Assembly: GCF_900103785.1 (NCBI RefSeq)
Contig: NZ_FNHE01000001.1
Coordinates: 310,001-374,000 of the forward strand
Origin: Geodermatophilus siccatus
Lineage (GTDB): Bacteria > Actinomycetota > Actinomycetes > Mycobacteriales > Geodermatophilaceae
DNA: 64,000 nucleotides
Reading direction: 5' to 3'
Both the position numbers and the translations under genes were made by a program. Below the pieces are notes generated by a model. That model ran no database searches. It was not told where the DNA came from and was given only the letters and a program-made list of their open reading frames with translations. Positions 23,368 to 32,703 of the stretch are shown here, one piece after another; within the stretch, counting starts at the first letter, position 1, and the number at the start of each line of letters is the position of its first letter.

Positions 23368-26300
23368 TCAGTCCTCCTCCGGCGGAGGGGGCAGGTCGTC
23401 GTCCGGCGGCTCGGGCGGCAGGTCGTCGTCCCGGCCGGTGACCAGGGCGAGCAGGCCGGCCTCGTCGAGCAGGTCGACCGGGCGCACGGTGACGCCGGCG
23501 GCGACGTGGTGGAACCCGGCGCTGACCCGCCCGACCGGGACGCCGGTCAGCCGTGACCAGCCCAGCCGGTAGGCGGCCAGCTGGACCGCCGCGGCGGCGA
23601 GCTCCGCGCCCGACGGGGGCGGGCCGGTCTTCCAGTCGACGACCTCGAAGCCGCCGTCGCCGTCGTCGAAGACCGCGTCGATGCGCCCGCGCAGGGTGAG
23701 CGGGCCCAGAGGCGTCTCGAAGGGCACCTCGACCTCGACCGGCTGCCGGTCGGCCCAGGGGCTGGCCAGGAACGCCTCCTGCAGCGCGGCCAGCGCGCCG
23801 TCGGGGGCGGCGGACTCGTCACCGGAGCCGGGCAGCTCGTCGAGGTCGAGCAGCCGGGCGACGCCGAAGCGCTCCTCCAGCCAGGCGTGGAAGGCGGTGC
23901 CGCGGCGGGCCAGCGGTGCGGGCGCGGCGGGCATCGGCCGGCGCAGCCGCCGGGCGAGCTCGGCCGGGTCGCGGCGCAGCGTGACCAGCTCGGACACCGA
24001 CAGGTGGCTGGGCAGCGGCACCTCGACGGTCGGGGAGGCGGTGCGGCTCCGCTCGCGCAGCAGCAGGTCGGCGTCGCGCACCCACCGCTCCACCTCCGGG
24101 TCGCCCGTGCCGAGCGCGGCCGCGGCGTCCAGCGGGTGCGGAGCGGCGCCGGCCACCAGCTCGGCGGCGGCGGTGAGCGCCCGGCGGCGCGGCGGCGAGA
24201 GCGGGTCGGCCGGCCACACGCCGACCGGCCACTCCTCCAGCGCCGGGTTGGGAGCGCCCTCGTCGGGGCGCTCGGCCCACGCGACGACGACACCGGCCCC
24301 GGCGCCGCACGCGCGGCGGACGGTGTCGAGCAGCACCGAGGGCCCGCACGGCTTGACGCCGTCGCGCCACCAGCTGCCCGAGCACAGCAGCAGGTGCTTG
24401 GCGCGGGTGACCGCGACGTAGCCGAGCCGGATCTCCTCGGCCTCGCCGAAGCGCTTCCACTCCTCGACGTAGTCCTCGAGCGCGGCGCGCACCGCGGCCT
24501 GGTCGCCGGAGCCGGGCACCGGCAGGCGCAGCTGGGGCAGCTCCGCGCGGTCGGTGGTGCGCAGGTCGACCGGGACCGCGCCGGGGTCCTTGACCCACGA
24601 GTCGCTGGTGTCGGTGCGGGCCGGGAACTGGTCGGCCGTCATCCCCGGCACGGCGACGACGTCCCACTCCAGGCCCTTGGCCGAGTGGCCGGTGAGCAGC
24701 TGGATCGACTCGGGGTCGACCGCGACCTCCCCCGGCTCGAGGCCCCGCTCGCGCTCCTCGGCGTCGCGCAGGTAGCCGAGGAAGGCCGGCAGCGAGGGCA
24801 GCTCGGCCAGCTCGGTGAACTCCGCGGCGACCGCGTGCAGCGCGTCGAGGTGGGCCCGGGCCGAGCCGGGGCTGACGCCGGGCGCGCTGGCCAGCTCGGT
24901 CTCCAGGCCCAGCACCCGCGCGACGTCGTCCACCAGGTCGGGCAGCGACTCCCCCAGCCGGCCGCGCAGGTGCGCCAGCTCCGCGCCGAGACGGCGCAGC
25001 CGCCGAAAGGCCGCGGGCGAGTAGGCCGACGGGTCCCCGAGGTCGTCGAGCGCCTCGACGAGGCTGCCGCGCTCGGACGGGCGGGGAGCGGGATCGTCGT
25101 CGTCCTCGCGACCGGGGCGGCGGGAGTGCACCAGCGCGCGGGCGCGGGACTCGAGCGCGGCGAGGTCGCGGGGACCGATCCGCCAGCGCGCTCCGGTGAG
25201 CAGCCGGCCCATCGCGTCGCCGGCGGTGGGGTCGACGAGCACGGTCAGCGTCGCGACCACGTCGGAGACCTCGGGCACCTCCAGCAGCCCGCCCAGGCCG
25301 ACGACGGTCACCGGCAGGCCGCGGGCGCGCAGCGCGGCGGCGATGCCGGGCAGCTGCTTGCGCGTGCGCACCAGCACCGCCGTCGTCGGGGGGCGGCCGT
25401 CGGCGCGCGGCGGCAGCGCCGGGTCCTCGCCGCGCCAGCAGGCGGCCAGCCGGTCGGCCAGCGCCTCGGTCTCCTCGGCCACGGTCGCGTACAGGCCGGC
25501 GGTGACCAGCCCGTGCCCGGCGGTGGGTGCCGGCGCGAGGTCGGGCAGCGGCACCTCGGGCGCCGGCAGCAGCCCGGCGACGTCGTTGGCGACGGCGAGC
25601 ACCGCGCCGTCGTTGCGCCAGCTGGTGGCCAGGGTGAGCCGCTGCGCCGCCCGGCCGCGGACGCCCGGGAAGGTGCGGTCGAAGCGCTCGATCGTCCCCG
25701 CCGACGCGCCGCGCCAGCCGTAGATCGACTGCCTCGGGTCCCCGACGGCGAGCACCGCGTGCCCGGTGGTGCGGCCGAACAGCGCCTCGAGCATCCGCAG
25801 CTGACCGACGCTGGTGTCCTGGTACTCGTCGAGCAGCACGATCCGCCAGCGGGCGCGCTCGCGGCGGCCGACCTCGGGCGCGCTGACGGCGACCCGCGCG
25901 GCCAGCGCCACCTGGTCGGAGTGGTCGATCGCCCCGGCGGCCCGCTTGCGCGCCTCGAACGCCTCGACCAGCGGCAGCAGCGCCACGCGGGCGCGCTGGC
26001 GGGCCAGCATGTCGACCACCGGCTTGTACGGGCCGCGCTTGCCCTTCGCGTCGGGGTAGCCGGCGATCTGCCGCTCCAGCTGCGCGGTCCACGCGCGCAG
26101 CCGGTCGGCGGAGACGTCGTGCTCGCCGAGCTCGCCGGCCAGCGCCAGCACGTCCTCGACGGTGGTCAGCGGACTCAGCTGGACGTCGTTCATGTCGCCG
26201 GTCCAGCCGGAGACGACGGAGGACGCCTGCCCCCAGCACATGGCCGGGCCGAGCACGCCGGCGCCGGGCTCCACGCCGATCCGCAGCCCGTGCTCGCTGA

Positions 26301-26754
26301 CCAGCGAGGCGGCGTAGCCGTGGTAGGTCGACACCGTCGGCATCGCGACGGCCAGCCGCTCCTTCAGCCCCGGATCGGTCTCCGGGTGCCGCGCCAGCGC
26401 GCCCAGCCGGATCCGGATGCGCTCGGCCAGCTCGCTGGCCGCCTTGCGGGTGAAGGTCAGCCCGAGGATCGCGTCGGGGGCGACCAGCTCGTTGGCCACC
26501 AGCCAGCAGACGCGGGCGGCCATCGTCTCGGTCTTGCCCGACCCGGCCCCGGCGACGACGACCAGCGGCCGGTCGGCAGGCGCCGACACCACCCGCGCCT
26601 GCTCGTCGGAGGGCGCGTAGGACAGTCCGCAGCGGGCGGCGACCTCGGCCGGGGTGAGCAGCCGGCGCTCCTGGACCGGTTCGGGTGCGGCACCGAACAG
26701 CGCGTCGTCGAAGGAGAGCTGTTCCTCGGCCGGCACCGGAGCCCGACGACTCAC
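23368..26754 (-). CDS. adnB: AdnB, motor-nuclease subunit of the AdnAB resection complex
   Basis: The 1128-residue protein has a UvrD-like motor at the N-terminus (Walker A VVAGAGSGKTE, Walker B VLLDEYQDTS, RQSIYGWRGA, LTGHSAKGLEWDVV, GYVAVTRAKHLL) and a RecB-type nuclease at the C-terminus (GRIDAVFDDGDGGFEVVDWKTG, catalytic Asp and Lys). AdnA and AdnB form the mycobacterial-type helicase-nuclease that resects double-strand breaks in place of RecBCD; the AdnB motor drives translocation in M. smegmatis. No four-cysteine cluster is visible in this subunit, unlike AdnA. The GTG start overlaps the adnA stop (GTGA). The C-terminus ends in an acidic/Pro tail. Confidence 0.93.
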   Translation of the reverse strand: MSRRAPVPAEEQLSFDDALFGAAPEPVQERRLLTPAEVAARCGLSYAPSDEQARVVSAPADRPLVVVAGAGSGKTETMAARVCWLVANELVAPDAILGLTFTRKAASELAERIRIRLGALARHPETDPGLKERLAVAMPTVSTYHGYAASLVSEHGLRIGVEPGAGVLGPAMCWGQASSVVSGWTGDMNDVQLSPLTTVEDVLALAGELGEHDVSADRLRAWTAQLERQIAGYPDAKGKRGPYKPVVDMLARQRARVALLPLVEAFEARKRAAGAIDHSDQVALAARVAVSAPEVGRRERARWRIVLLDEYQDTSVGQLRMLEALFGRTTGHAVLAVGDPRQSIYGWRGASAGTIERFDRTFPGVRGRAAQRLTLATSWRNDGAVLAVANDVAGLLPAPEVPLPDLAPAPTAGHGLVTAGLYATVAEETEALADRLAACWRGEDPALPPRADGRPPTTAVLVRTRKQLPGIAAALRARGLPVTVVGLGGLLEVPEVSDVVATLTVLVDPTAGDAMGRLLTGARWRIGPRDLAALESRARALVHSRRPGREDDDDPAPRPSERGSLVEALDDLGDPSAYSPAAFRRLRRLGAELAHLRGRLGESLPDLVDDVARVLGLETELASAPGVSPGSARAHLDALHAVAAEFTELAELPSLPAFLGYLRDAEERERGLEPGEVAVDPESIQLLTGHSAKGLEWDVVAVPGMTADQFPARTDTSDSWVKDPGAVPVDLRTTDRAELPQLRLPVPGSGDQAAVRAALEDYVEEWKRFGEAEEIRLGYVAVTRAKHLLLCSGSWWRDGVKPCGPSVLLDTVRRACGAGAGVVVAWAERPDEGAPNPALEEWPVGVWPADPLSPPRRRALTAAAELVAGAAPHPLDAAAALGTGDPEVERWVRDADLLLRERSRTASPTVEVPLPSHLSVSELVTLRRDPAELARRLRRPMPAAPAPLARRGTAFHAWLEERFGVARLLDLDELPGSGDESAAPDGALAALQEAFLASPWADRQPVEVEVPFETPLGPLTLRGRIDAVFDDGDGGFEVVDWKTGPPPSGAELAAAAVQLAAYRLGWSRLTGVPVGRVSAGFHHVAAGVTVRPVDLLDEAGLLALVTGRDDDLPPEPPDDDLPPPPEED

Positions 26755-29700
26755 GAGGTGACCTGCCGGCCGCGCTCGTGCAGCGGGCAGCTTCGCCGGG
26801 CCGGGCACCGGGAGCAGTGGCTGCCGGTGCGCACCTCGAAGGTGGCCGCGCCCATGCCGTCGCCGACCTGCGCCACCAGCTCCCCGGCCCAGGTCTCCCC
26901 CACCGGGACGTCGGCGGGGAGCGGCTCCTGCGCCTGCTCCTTGGCCTTGGCCCCGGAGCCGACCTGCAGCAGCGCCGCCCCGCCGGGGGCGTCGCCGTGC
27001 GCACCGAACGCGCCGGCGGCGACGGCCACCTGGTAGGCGGCCAGCTGCCCGTGGGTGTCGATGTCGCGCGCGGCGCTGCGGCCGGTCTTGAGGTCGACGA
27101 CGACCAGCCGGCCGGCGCCGTCGCGCTCCAGCCGGTCGACCTGGCCGCGGATGCGGGCCCGCCCCACGGTGACGTCGAAGTCGGCCTCGGCGGCCACCAG
27201 CTCGCGGCCGTTGGCGGCGTGCCAGCGCAGGAACCGGTCGAGCATGTCGCGGGCGGCGGCCCGCTGCCGCTGGTCGGCCCAGCCCGGTCCGAGGTCGAGC
27301 TGGTCGAGCTCCTCGGCCAGCGCGGCGGGCGCTTCGGCGGCGGGCAGCCCCTCGGCCACCTGCTGCGCGACGGCGTGCACCGCTGAGCCGACGGTGCGCG
27401 TGGCGTCCGGCGAGGCCTCCGCGCCGACTGCGCCGAGCACCCACTTCAGCGGGCAGCGCTGGAAGGTCTCGATCGCCGACGGGCGCACCCGCACCGCCTC
27501 GCCGTCGGGCACCAGCGGGGCGTCGTCGGACAGCGGCGCCAGCCCCCACCAGTCGGCCGGGGAGGCGCCGGGCACGCCCTCGTCGGCCAACCGCCGCAGC
27601 ACCGCGGCGGCGGCCGACCGGCGGGCCGGCTCGGTCTGCGGGTCGCTGACCGCCCGCCGCAGCTCGGCGACCAGCGCCGGCAGCGTGAGCGAGCGCGGGA
27701 GCGGTGTCAGCGGCCGGCCCTCGTCGGGCGGGGCGACGACGAGGTCGAGGAACCGGGAGGCGGTGGCGCCGGCGTCGGGACCGTCCAGGGCACCCTCGAC
27801 GGCGGTGACCACCAGCCGGCGGCGGGCCCGGGTGCAGGCGACGTAGAACAGCCGCCGCTCCTCGGCCAGCATCTGCACGCGCCGGTCGATCACGGCGCCG
27901 TCGATGCCCGCCACCCGCTCGACCAGCAGCTCCGTGCCGAGCAGGGTGCCGCGGTCGCGGAGGTCGGGCCAGACGCCCTCCTGCACGCCGGCCACGCAGA
28001 CGACGTCCCACTCCAGACCCTTGGACGCGTGCGCGGTGAGCAGCCGGACGGCGTCGGTCGCCGACTCGCGGCCCGCGCCGGTGACGCCGGGCAGCTCCTG
28101 TGCCGACAGGTGCTCGACGAACGCGCCGACGGTGGCCGAGGGCAGCCGGTCGACGAAGCCCGCCGCGGCGTCGAACAGCGCGACGACGGCGTCCAGGTCG
28201 CGGTCGGCGACCGCTCCGGCCGCCCCACCCGCAGCGCTGGCCCGCGCCCACCGGCCGGCCAGGCCGCTGCGCTGCCACATCGCCCACAGCACGTCCTCCG
28301 CGGAGCCGTCGCGGGCCAGCGCCACCCGGCCGGCGGCCAGCGCGTCCGCGACCCGGCGCGCGGGGCGGGCGACGGCCTCGGGCAGCTCCTCGAGCAGCGC
28401 CTCGTCGGTGAGCGCGGTGGCCAGCGGCGCGCCCCGCTCGTCGGCGTCGACCCCGCGCCGGGCCTGCGCGATCCGCACCGCCCGGCGCAGCCGGCGCAGG
28501 TCGAGCACGGTCGCGCCGCCCAGCGCGGAGGTCAGCAGCGCCTCGGCGCCGGGCTCGTCGAGGGCCGGCGTGCCCGGCTCGGCGCCCGGCTGCGGCAGCA
28601 GCGCGCCGAGCGCGGCCAGCAGCGGCGCGACGGCCGGCTGGGCGGCCAGCGGCAGGTCGTCGGTGCCGACCTCGACCGGGACGCCGGCGGAGGTGAGCGC
28701 CCGCCGCAGCGGCCCGATCGCCAGCGCGGCGCGGACGACGACGGCCATCTCCGACCACGGGACGCCGTCGACCAGGTGCGCGCGGCGCAGGGTGTCGGCG
28801 ACGTAGGCGGCCTCGACCGCCGCCGAGCCGAAGACGTGCACCTCGGCGGCGCCCTCCTCGACACCCTCGACCGCGGCCAGCCGGCGGTGCTCCCACGGGC
28901 CGGGCAGCGCCTCGGCGACCCTCCGGCTGACCGCCAGCAGCCCCGGGCCCGAGCGCCGGCACACGCCCAGCGACAGCCGCGGTGCGGGCCGGCCGGCAAC
29001 GGTGCGGAACCGCTCCGGGAACTCGACGATGCCGCGCGGCTCGGCGCCGCGGAAGGCGTAGACGGCCTGGTCGGGGTCGCCGACGACGACCAGGTCGCCC
29101 CCGCCGCCGGCGAGCAGCTGCAGCAGCTCCACCTGGGCGGGGTCGGTGTCCTGGTACTCGTCGACGAACAGCCAGCGGGCCCGCTCGCGCTCGGCGCGCA
29201 GCAGCTCCGGGTCGTCCTCGAGCTCGGCGATCGCGGCCCGGACCAGCTCGGCGGGGTCGTAGCCCGACGCGTCACCGCCGCCGGCGGTGGAGAAGGCGGT
29301 GACCGCCTCGTACTGCTCCTGGAAGGCGGCGGCGTGCAGCCACGCCTCGTTGCCGGTCTCGCGGCTCCAGGCGGCCAGCAGCTCGGGGTCGACCCCGCGC
29401 TCGGTGGCCCGCAGCAGCAGGTCCCGCAGCTCGCCGCGGAAACCGGCGGTGGTCAGCGCCGGCAGCAGCGACTCCGGCCAGCGCACCGCACCCTCCCCGG
29501 CCAGGTCACCGCGCAGCAGCTCGGCGACGACGGCGTCCTGCTCGGCGGCGGTGAGCAGCCGCGGGGGCGCCTCGCCGCGCAGCAGCGCCGCCCGCCGCAG
29601 CACGCCGTAGGCGTAGGAGTGGAAGGTGCGGGCCAGCGGCTCACGGATGGTGCGCGCCACCCGCGCGGCGACGCGGTCGCGCAGCTCGGCCGCGGCCCGG

Positions 29701-29939
29701 CGGCTGAAGGTCAGGACGAGGATCTGCTCGGGGTCGACGCCGCGGGCGATCCGCGCCGCGACCGCCTCGACGATCGTCGTCGTCTTGCCCGTGCCGGGGC
29801 CGGCGAGCACCAGCAGCGGGCCGCCCGGGTGGTCGACGACGGCCTGCTGGGTGGGGTCGAGCCGAGGCCGCCGAACCGACGGCACGGCCGGCTGCACGAG
29901 GCGGTAGACCGGCGCTGACTCGTCCCCCCGCAGTGCCAC
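26751..29939 (-). CDS. adnA: AdnA, motor-nuclease subunit of the AdnAB resection complex
   Basis: The product has 1062 residues. The N-terminal motor has Walker A GPGTGKTT (47-54), Walker B LFVDEYQDTDP, QAVYAFRGAE and LLTAHASKGLEWDVV, all apparently intact. The C-terminal RecB-like nuclease has GQVDRLERDGAGRLVVVDLKTG and an iron-sulfur type cysteine set: one in FQRCPLKW and three in CSRCPARRSC. It is the upstream partner of adnB and overlaps it by 4 nt, the same order as Rv3202c-Rv3201c. GTG 29939 is my choice of start; there is no clear Shine-Dalgarno or -10 box, so the exact N-terminus is uncertain by a few codons. Confidence 0.92.
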   Translation of the reverse strand: MALRGDESAPVYRLVQPAVPSVRRPRLDPTQQAVVDHPGGPLLVLAGPGTGKTTTIVEAVAARIARGVDPEQILVLTFSRRAAAELRDRVAARVARTIREPLARTFHSYAYGVLRRAALLRGEAPPRLLTAAEQDAVVAELLRGDLAGEGAVRWPESLLPALTTAGFRGELRDLLLRATERGVDPELLAAWSRETGNEAWLHAAAFQEQYEAVTAFSTAGGGDASGYDPAELVRAAIAELEDDPELLRAERERARWLFVDEYQDTDPAQVELLQLLAGGGGDLVVVGDPDQAVYAFRGAEPRGIVEFPERFRTVAGRPAPRLSLGVCRRSGPGLLAVSRRVAEALPGPWEHRRLAAVEGVEEGAAEVHVFGSAAVEAAYVADTLRRAHLVDGVPWSEMAVVVRAALAIGPLRRALTSAGVPVEVGTDDLPLAAQPAVAPLLAALGALLPQPGAEPGTPALDEPGAEALLTSALGGATVLDLRRLRRAVRIAQARRGVDADERGAPLATALTDEALLEELPEAVARPARRVADALAAGRVALARDGSAEDVLWAMWQRSGLAGRWARASAAGGAAGAVADRDLDAVVALFDAAAGFVDRLPSATVGAFVEHLSAQELPGVTGAGRESATDAVRLLTAHASKGLEWDVVCVAGVQEGVWPDLRDRGTLLGTELLVERVAGIDGAVIDRRVQMLAEERRLFYVACTRARRRLVVTAVEGALDGPDAGATASRFLDLVVAPPDEGRPLTPLPRSLTLPALVAELRRAVSDPQTEPARRSAAAAVLRRLADEGVPGASPADWWGLAPLSDDAPLVPDGEAVRVRPSAIETFQRCPLKWVLGAVGAEASPDATRTVGSAVHAVAQQVAEGLPAAEAPAALAEELDQLDLGPGWADQRQRAAARDMLDRFLRWHAANGRELVAAEADFDVTVGRARIRGQVDRLERDGAGRLVVVDLKTGRSAARDIDTHGQLAAYQVAVAAGAFGAHGDAPGGAALLQVGSGAKAKEQAQEPLPADVPVGETWAGELVAQVGDGMGAATFEVRTGSHCSRCPARRSCPLHERGRQVTS

Positions 29940-30462
29940 ACCTCGATGACACCACGAGCGGCCGACGATCTCCGGATGGGTCGGGTCACACGGCGCGGCC
30001 CGCGCCGCGCAGCGACCGTGGACTCCCCCGTCGTCGGTGCCGGGCGCTGCGCCGGAAAGGGATGGCGACCAGGACGCGGTCCCGGCAGTCCGTCCGCCCC
30101 CGCGTGGCCGGCGGCGTCCCGCCCGGTGCAGGAGCGGCACCGGCGCCTGCACCTGCTGCTCGACGCCTACGGGTACGACGACGACCGCTCCGCGCTGCGG
30201 GCAGCCATGGCCACGCGCGCCCGGCGGAACGCGGAGGTGACCCGTCGGCTCGCCGACGGCGGCGGCCCCCGTCGGACCCCGCACCCCGGCGACGGGAGTC
30301 ACCGGCGGGCGGGGCACGGAGACCGGGTGAGCGGCCGCCACCCGCCCGAGGTCCTCACGGGCTGCGACCGTGACCGGGACCGCATCGGGTGACGGCCGCC
30401 GCGCGCTCACCGAGCCGGACGCCACCGCCTCATCGGGGGCACCCGCTGCTGACCGACCGCGC
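29940..30462. other. 523-bp region with a degraded gene fragment
   Basis: The region lies between adnA (divergent) and the alkyltransferase-like gene. Apart from the short phosphotransferase-like fragment at 30120-30275 I see no gene. An open frame spans 29946-30392, but its flanks are unstructured Arg/Gly/Pro translations. Promoter boxes for adnA are not evident. Confidence 0.5.
30120..30275 (+). pseudogene. C-terminal fragment resembling an aminoglycoside phosphotransferase-family protein
   Basis: In frame with 29946, residues from RPVQERHRRLHLLLDAYGYD through RARRNAEVTRRLADGG read as natural protein with two amphipathic helices and resemble the last 50 residues of APH-family phosphotransferases (LRLFLDAYGYxGDR then RARxNAxxIRRLA). 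No kinase core is found upstream and the downstream frame is not protein-like. It is best read as a decaying remnant, or possibly a chance frame. Confidence 0.35.
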
Positions 30463-30804
30463 TCAGGGCCAGCCGACCGCGGCCAGGTCGACCCGGCCGT
30501 TGCGCACCGGCACGCCCTCGGCGGCGAGCAGGGCCAGCTGCTCGACCCGGACCGGCCCGGCGGCCGAGCCGTCGGCGCGGACCACCCGGTGCCAGGGCAC
30601 CGCTCCCCCGCCCTGGGACAGCGCGCGGGCGACCCGCCGCGGCCCGACGCCGACCAGCCGGCCGATCGCGCCGTAGGTGCTCACCCGCCCCGGCGGGATG
30701 CGCTCCACGACGTCGAACACCGCCTCGTCGACGTCCAGCGGCGAGGCACCCGGGGAGAGCGGCCCACCGCTGCCGCGGGTACGGGGCCGCGGGTCGTCGT
30801 CCAC
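30463..30804 (-). CDS. Alkyltransferase-like (ATL) protein
   Basis: The product has about 113 residues and matches the DNA-binding domain of O6-alkylguanine-DNA alkyltransferase: VFDVVERIPPGRVSTYGAIG, GPRRVARALSQG and the active-site loop VPWHRVVRADG. The catalytic Cys of the PCHR motif is Trp, which defines alkyltransferase-like proteins; these bind alkylated guanine without transferring the alkyl group and hand the lesion to nucleotide excision repair. The start at GTG 30804 is tentative because no ribosome site is clear. Position after adnAB matches Rv3204 in mycobacteria. Confidence 0.87.
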   Translation of the reverse strand: MDDDPRPRTRGSGGPLSPGASPLDVDEAVFDVVERIPPGRVSTYGAIGRLVGVGPRRVARALSQGGGAVPWHRVVRADGSAAGPVRVEQLALLAAEGVPVRNGRVDLAAVGWP

Positions 30805-30826
30805 CCCTCTCGCCGACCGGCCGGGG

Positions 30827-31405
30827 TCAGCCCCGGCGGCCGTACCTGCCCAGCAGCCGGGCCTGCGGCGAGGCGGTCCGCGGCACGTCCAGCGGCGGGT
30901 CGAACAAGCCGGGCACACCGTCGACGGGGAGCCGGTCGGCGACCACCAGGGCCGCGGTGACCAGCGCCGGGTCCAGCTCGGTGTCGCCGTCGGTGGCGCG
31001 GGCGAGGTCCCAGGAGTGCACCGTGAGGTCGGCGGTCAGCTCCTCGATGTACTCGGCCGCCGAGGTGGGGCCGCGCTGCAGGTGCACGGTGTGCAACAAC
31101 GCGCGGTCCTGCGCGAAGGCGGCCAGTGCACCGTCGGCGGCGGTCTCCCAGCCGGTCAGGGGGTCGTCGCCGAGCAGGTCGCTGGTGTCGTCGGGGAAGC
31201 GGCCGTCGATGTACGGCTCGCCGGCCAGCAGCGGCGGCGCCCAGAGCGCCTCGGTCACCAGGTGCGCGACCAGGTCGGCGACGGTCCAGCCGGGCAGCGC
31301 CTCGTCGTCCCACTGCTCCGGTTTCACCGCGTCGACGCGGTCGGTGAACGCAGCCTGTGCGCGCTGGAACAGCGCGAGCAGCTCGGTGGGGGCGAAGTCG
31401 GCCAT
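30827..31405 (-). CDS. Mycothiol-dependent maleylpyruvate isomerase-family protein (TIGR03086-like)
   Basis: The 192-residue product has the DinB-like four-helix metal site of this family: FTDRVDAVKPEQWDDEALPG, then GWTVADLVAHLVTEALW, and a later YIEELTADLTVHSWDLARAT carrying the expected His and Asp ligands. Such proteins act with or near mycothiol, and few have known substrates. Start ATG 31405. It lies 22 bp upstream of the ATL gene and may be cotranscribed; a hairpin element separates it from moeZ. Confidence 0.85.
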   Translation of the reverse strand: MADFAPTELLALFQRAQAAFTDRVDAVKPEQWDDEALPGWTVADLVAHLVTEALWAPPLLAGEPYIDGRFPDDTSDLLGDDPLTGWETAADGALAAFAQDRALLHTVHLQRGPTSAAEYIEELTADLTVHSWDLARATDGDTELDPALVTAALVVADRLPVDGVPGLFDPPLDVPRTASPQARLLGRYGRRG

Positions 31406-31463
31406 GCGATCAGTAGACAGCGGAAGGGCCCGGTCCGCCCGCGAACGGGAGCGGACCGGCGGG

Positions 31464-31538
31464 AGGACCACCCCGCCCCCCCACCGGTGGCAGGCTCGCG
31501 GCGGGACCCTGCAGGGCGGCCGGGGGGAGGGTGGTCCT
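31464..31538. repeat. Hairpin element copy 4 (arms AGGACCACCC/GGGTGGTCCT)
   Basis: Outer arms 31464-31473 and 31529-31538 are perfectly complementary and unlike any other copy; an inner CCGCCC/GGGCGG pair (31473-31478, 31514-31519) follows. The core CAGGCTCGCGGCGGGACC is shared. It begins 4 nt after the moeZ stop on the minus strand and is longer than the rest. Confidence 0.75.
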
Positions 31539-31542
31539 CCGC

Positions 31543-32703
31543 TCAGTAGGTGGGCAGCGTCTTGTCGATGCGCGTGGCCCAGGCCGTCACGCCACCCTGC
31601 ACGTGGACGGCGTCGGAGAAGCCCGCGTTCTTGACCGCGGCGAGCACCTCGGCCGAGCGGACGCCGGTCTTGCAGTGCAGCACGATCGGCTTGTCCTGCG
31701 GCAGCTGCGACAGCGCCCGGCCGGAGAGGATCTCGTCCTTGGGGATGAGCTTCGCGCCGGGGATCGACACGATCTCGTACTCGTTGGGCTCCCGGACGTC
31801 GATCAGCTCGAAGTCCTTGCCGGCGTCCATCATGTCCTTGAGCTCGTCGACGGTGATCGTCGAGCCCGCGGCGGCCTGCTGGGCCTCGTCGGAGACGACC
31901 CCGCAGAAGGTCTCGTAGTCGATGAGCCCGGTGATCGGCTCGGCCTCCGGGTCCTTGCGCACCTTGATGGTGCGGAAGGTCATCTCCAGGGCGTCGTAGA
32001 CCATCAGCCGGCCGAGCAGCGTCTCACCGATGCCGGTGATCAGCTTGACCGCCTCGGTGGCCTGGATGGCGCCGATGGTCGCGCACAGGACGCCGAGCAC
32101 GCCGCCCTCGGCGCAGCTGGGCACCATGCCGGGAGGCGGCGGCACCGGGTACAGGTCGCGGTAGTTCGGGCCGTGCTCGTTCCAGAAGACCGAGACCTGG
32201 CCGTCGAACCGGTAGATCGAGCCCCACACGTACGGCTTGCCCAGCAGCACGCAGGCGTCGTTGACCAGGTAGCGCGTGGCGAAGTTGTCGGTGCCGTCGA
32301 CGATGAGGTCGTACTGGCTGAAGATCTCCATCACGTTGTCGCTGTCCAGCCGCGTCTCGTGCAGGCGGACGTCGACGTAGGGGTTGATCTCCGTGATGGA
32401 GTCGCGCGCGCTCTCGGCCTTGGACCGGCCGACGTCGGACTTGCCGTGGATGATCTGGCGCTGCAGGTTCGACTCGTCGACGACGTCGAACTCGACGATG
32501 CCCAGCGTGCCGACCCCGGCCGCGGCCAGGTACATCAGCACGGGCGAGCCGAGGCCGCCGGCGCCGACGGCGAGCACCTTGGCGTTCTTCAGCCGCTTCT
32601 GCCCGTCCATCCCGACGTCGGGGATGATCAGGTGACGGCTGTACCGGCGGACCTCGTCGATCGTCAGGTCCTCGGCGGGCTCCACCAGGGGTGGCAGGGA
32701 CAC
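31543..32703 (-). CDS. moeZ: Adenylyltransferase/sulfurtransferase MoeZ
   Basis: The 386-residue fusion has a ThiF/MoeB E1-like domain (residues 15-260; nucleotide loop VGAGGLGSPV, adenylation Asp in IVDGTDNFATRY) and a C-terminal rhodanese domain whose active-site loop is HCKTGVRS. MoeZ activates the C-terminal glycine of ubiquitin-like sulfur carriers (CysO, MoaD2) and passes sulfur to them for cysteine and molybdopterin synthesis. The two-CxxC zinc site of E. coli MoeB is missing, as in other actinobacterial MoeZ. The GTG at 32703 has AGGAG 8 nt before it. Its codon use is less extreme in GC than that of its neighbours, as expected of a highly expressed gene. Confidence 0.94.
   Translation of the reverse strand: MSLPPLVEPAEDLTIDEVRRYSRHLIIPDVGMDGQKRLKNAKVLAVGAGGLGSPVLMYLAAAGVGTLGIVEFDVVDESNLQRQIIHGKSDVGRSKAESARDSITEINPYVDVRLHETRLDSDNVMEIFSQYDLIVDGTDNFATRYLVNDACVLLGKPYVWGSIYRFDGQVSVFWNEHGPNYRDLYPVPPPPGMVPSCAEGGVLGVLCATIGAIQATEAVKLITGIGETLLGRLMVYDALEMTFRTIKVRKDPEAEPITGLIDYETFCGVVSDEAQQAAAGSTITVDELKDMMDAGKDFELIDVREPNEYEIVSIPGAKLIPKDEILSGRALSQLPQDKPIVLHCKTGVRSAEVLAAVKNAGFSDAVHVQGGVTAWATRIDKTLPTY

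Noticed and set aside
23887-27036. 1049-codon plus-strand open frame opposite adnB
   Set aside because: Low-complexity translation without motifs, while the minus strand has complete helicase and nuclease motifs. Long antisense frames arise from high GC.
29946-30392. Intact 148-residue gene upstream of adnA
   Set aside because: Only about 50 central residues look like protein; the flanks are Arg/Gly/Pro noise and no ribosome site is seen, so it is reported as a fragment.
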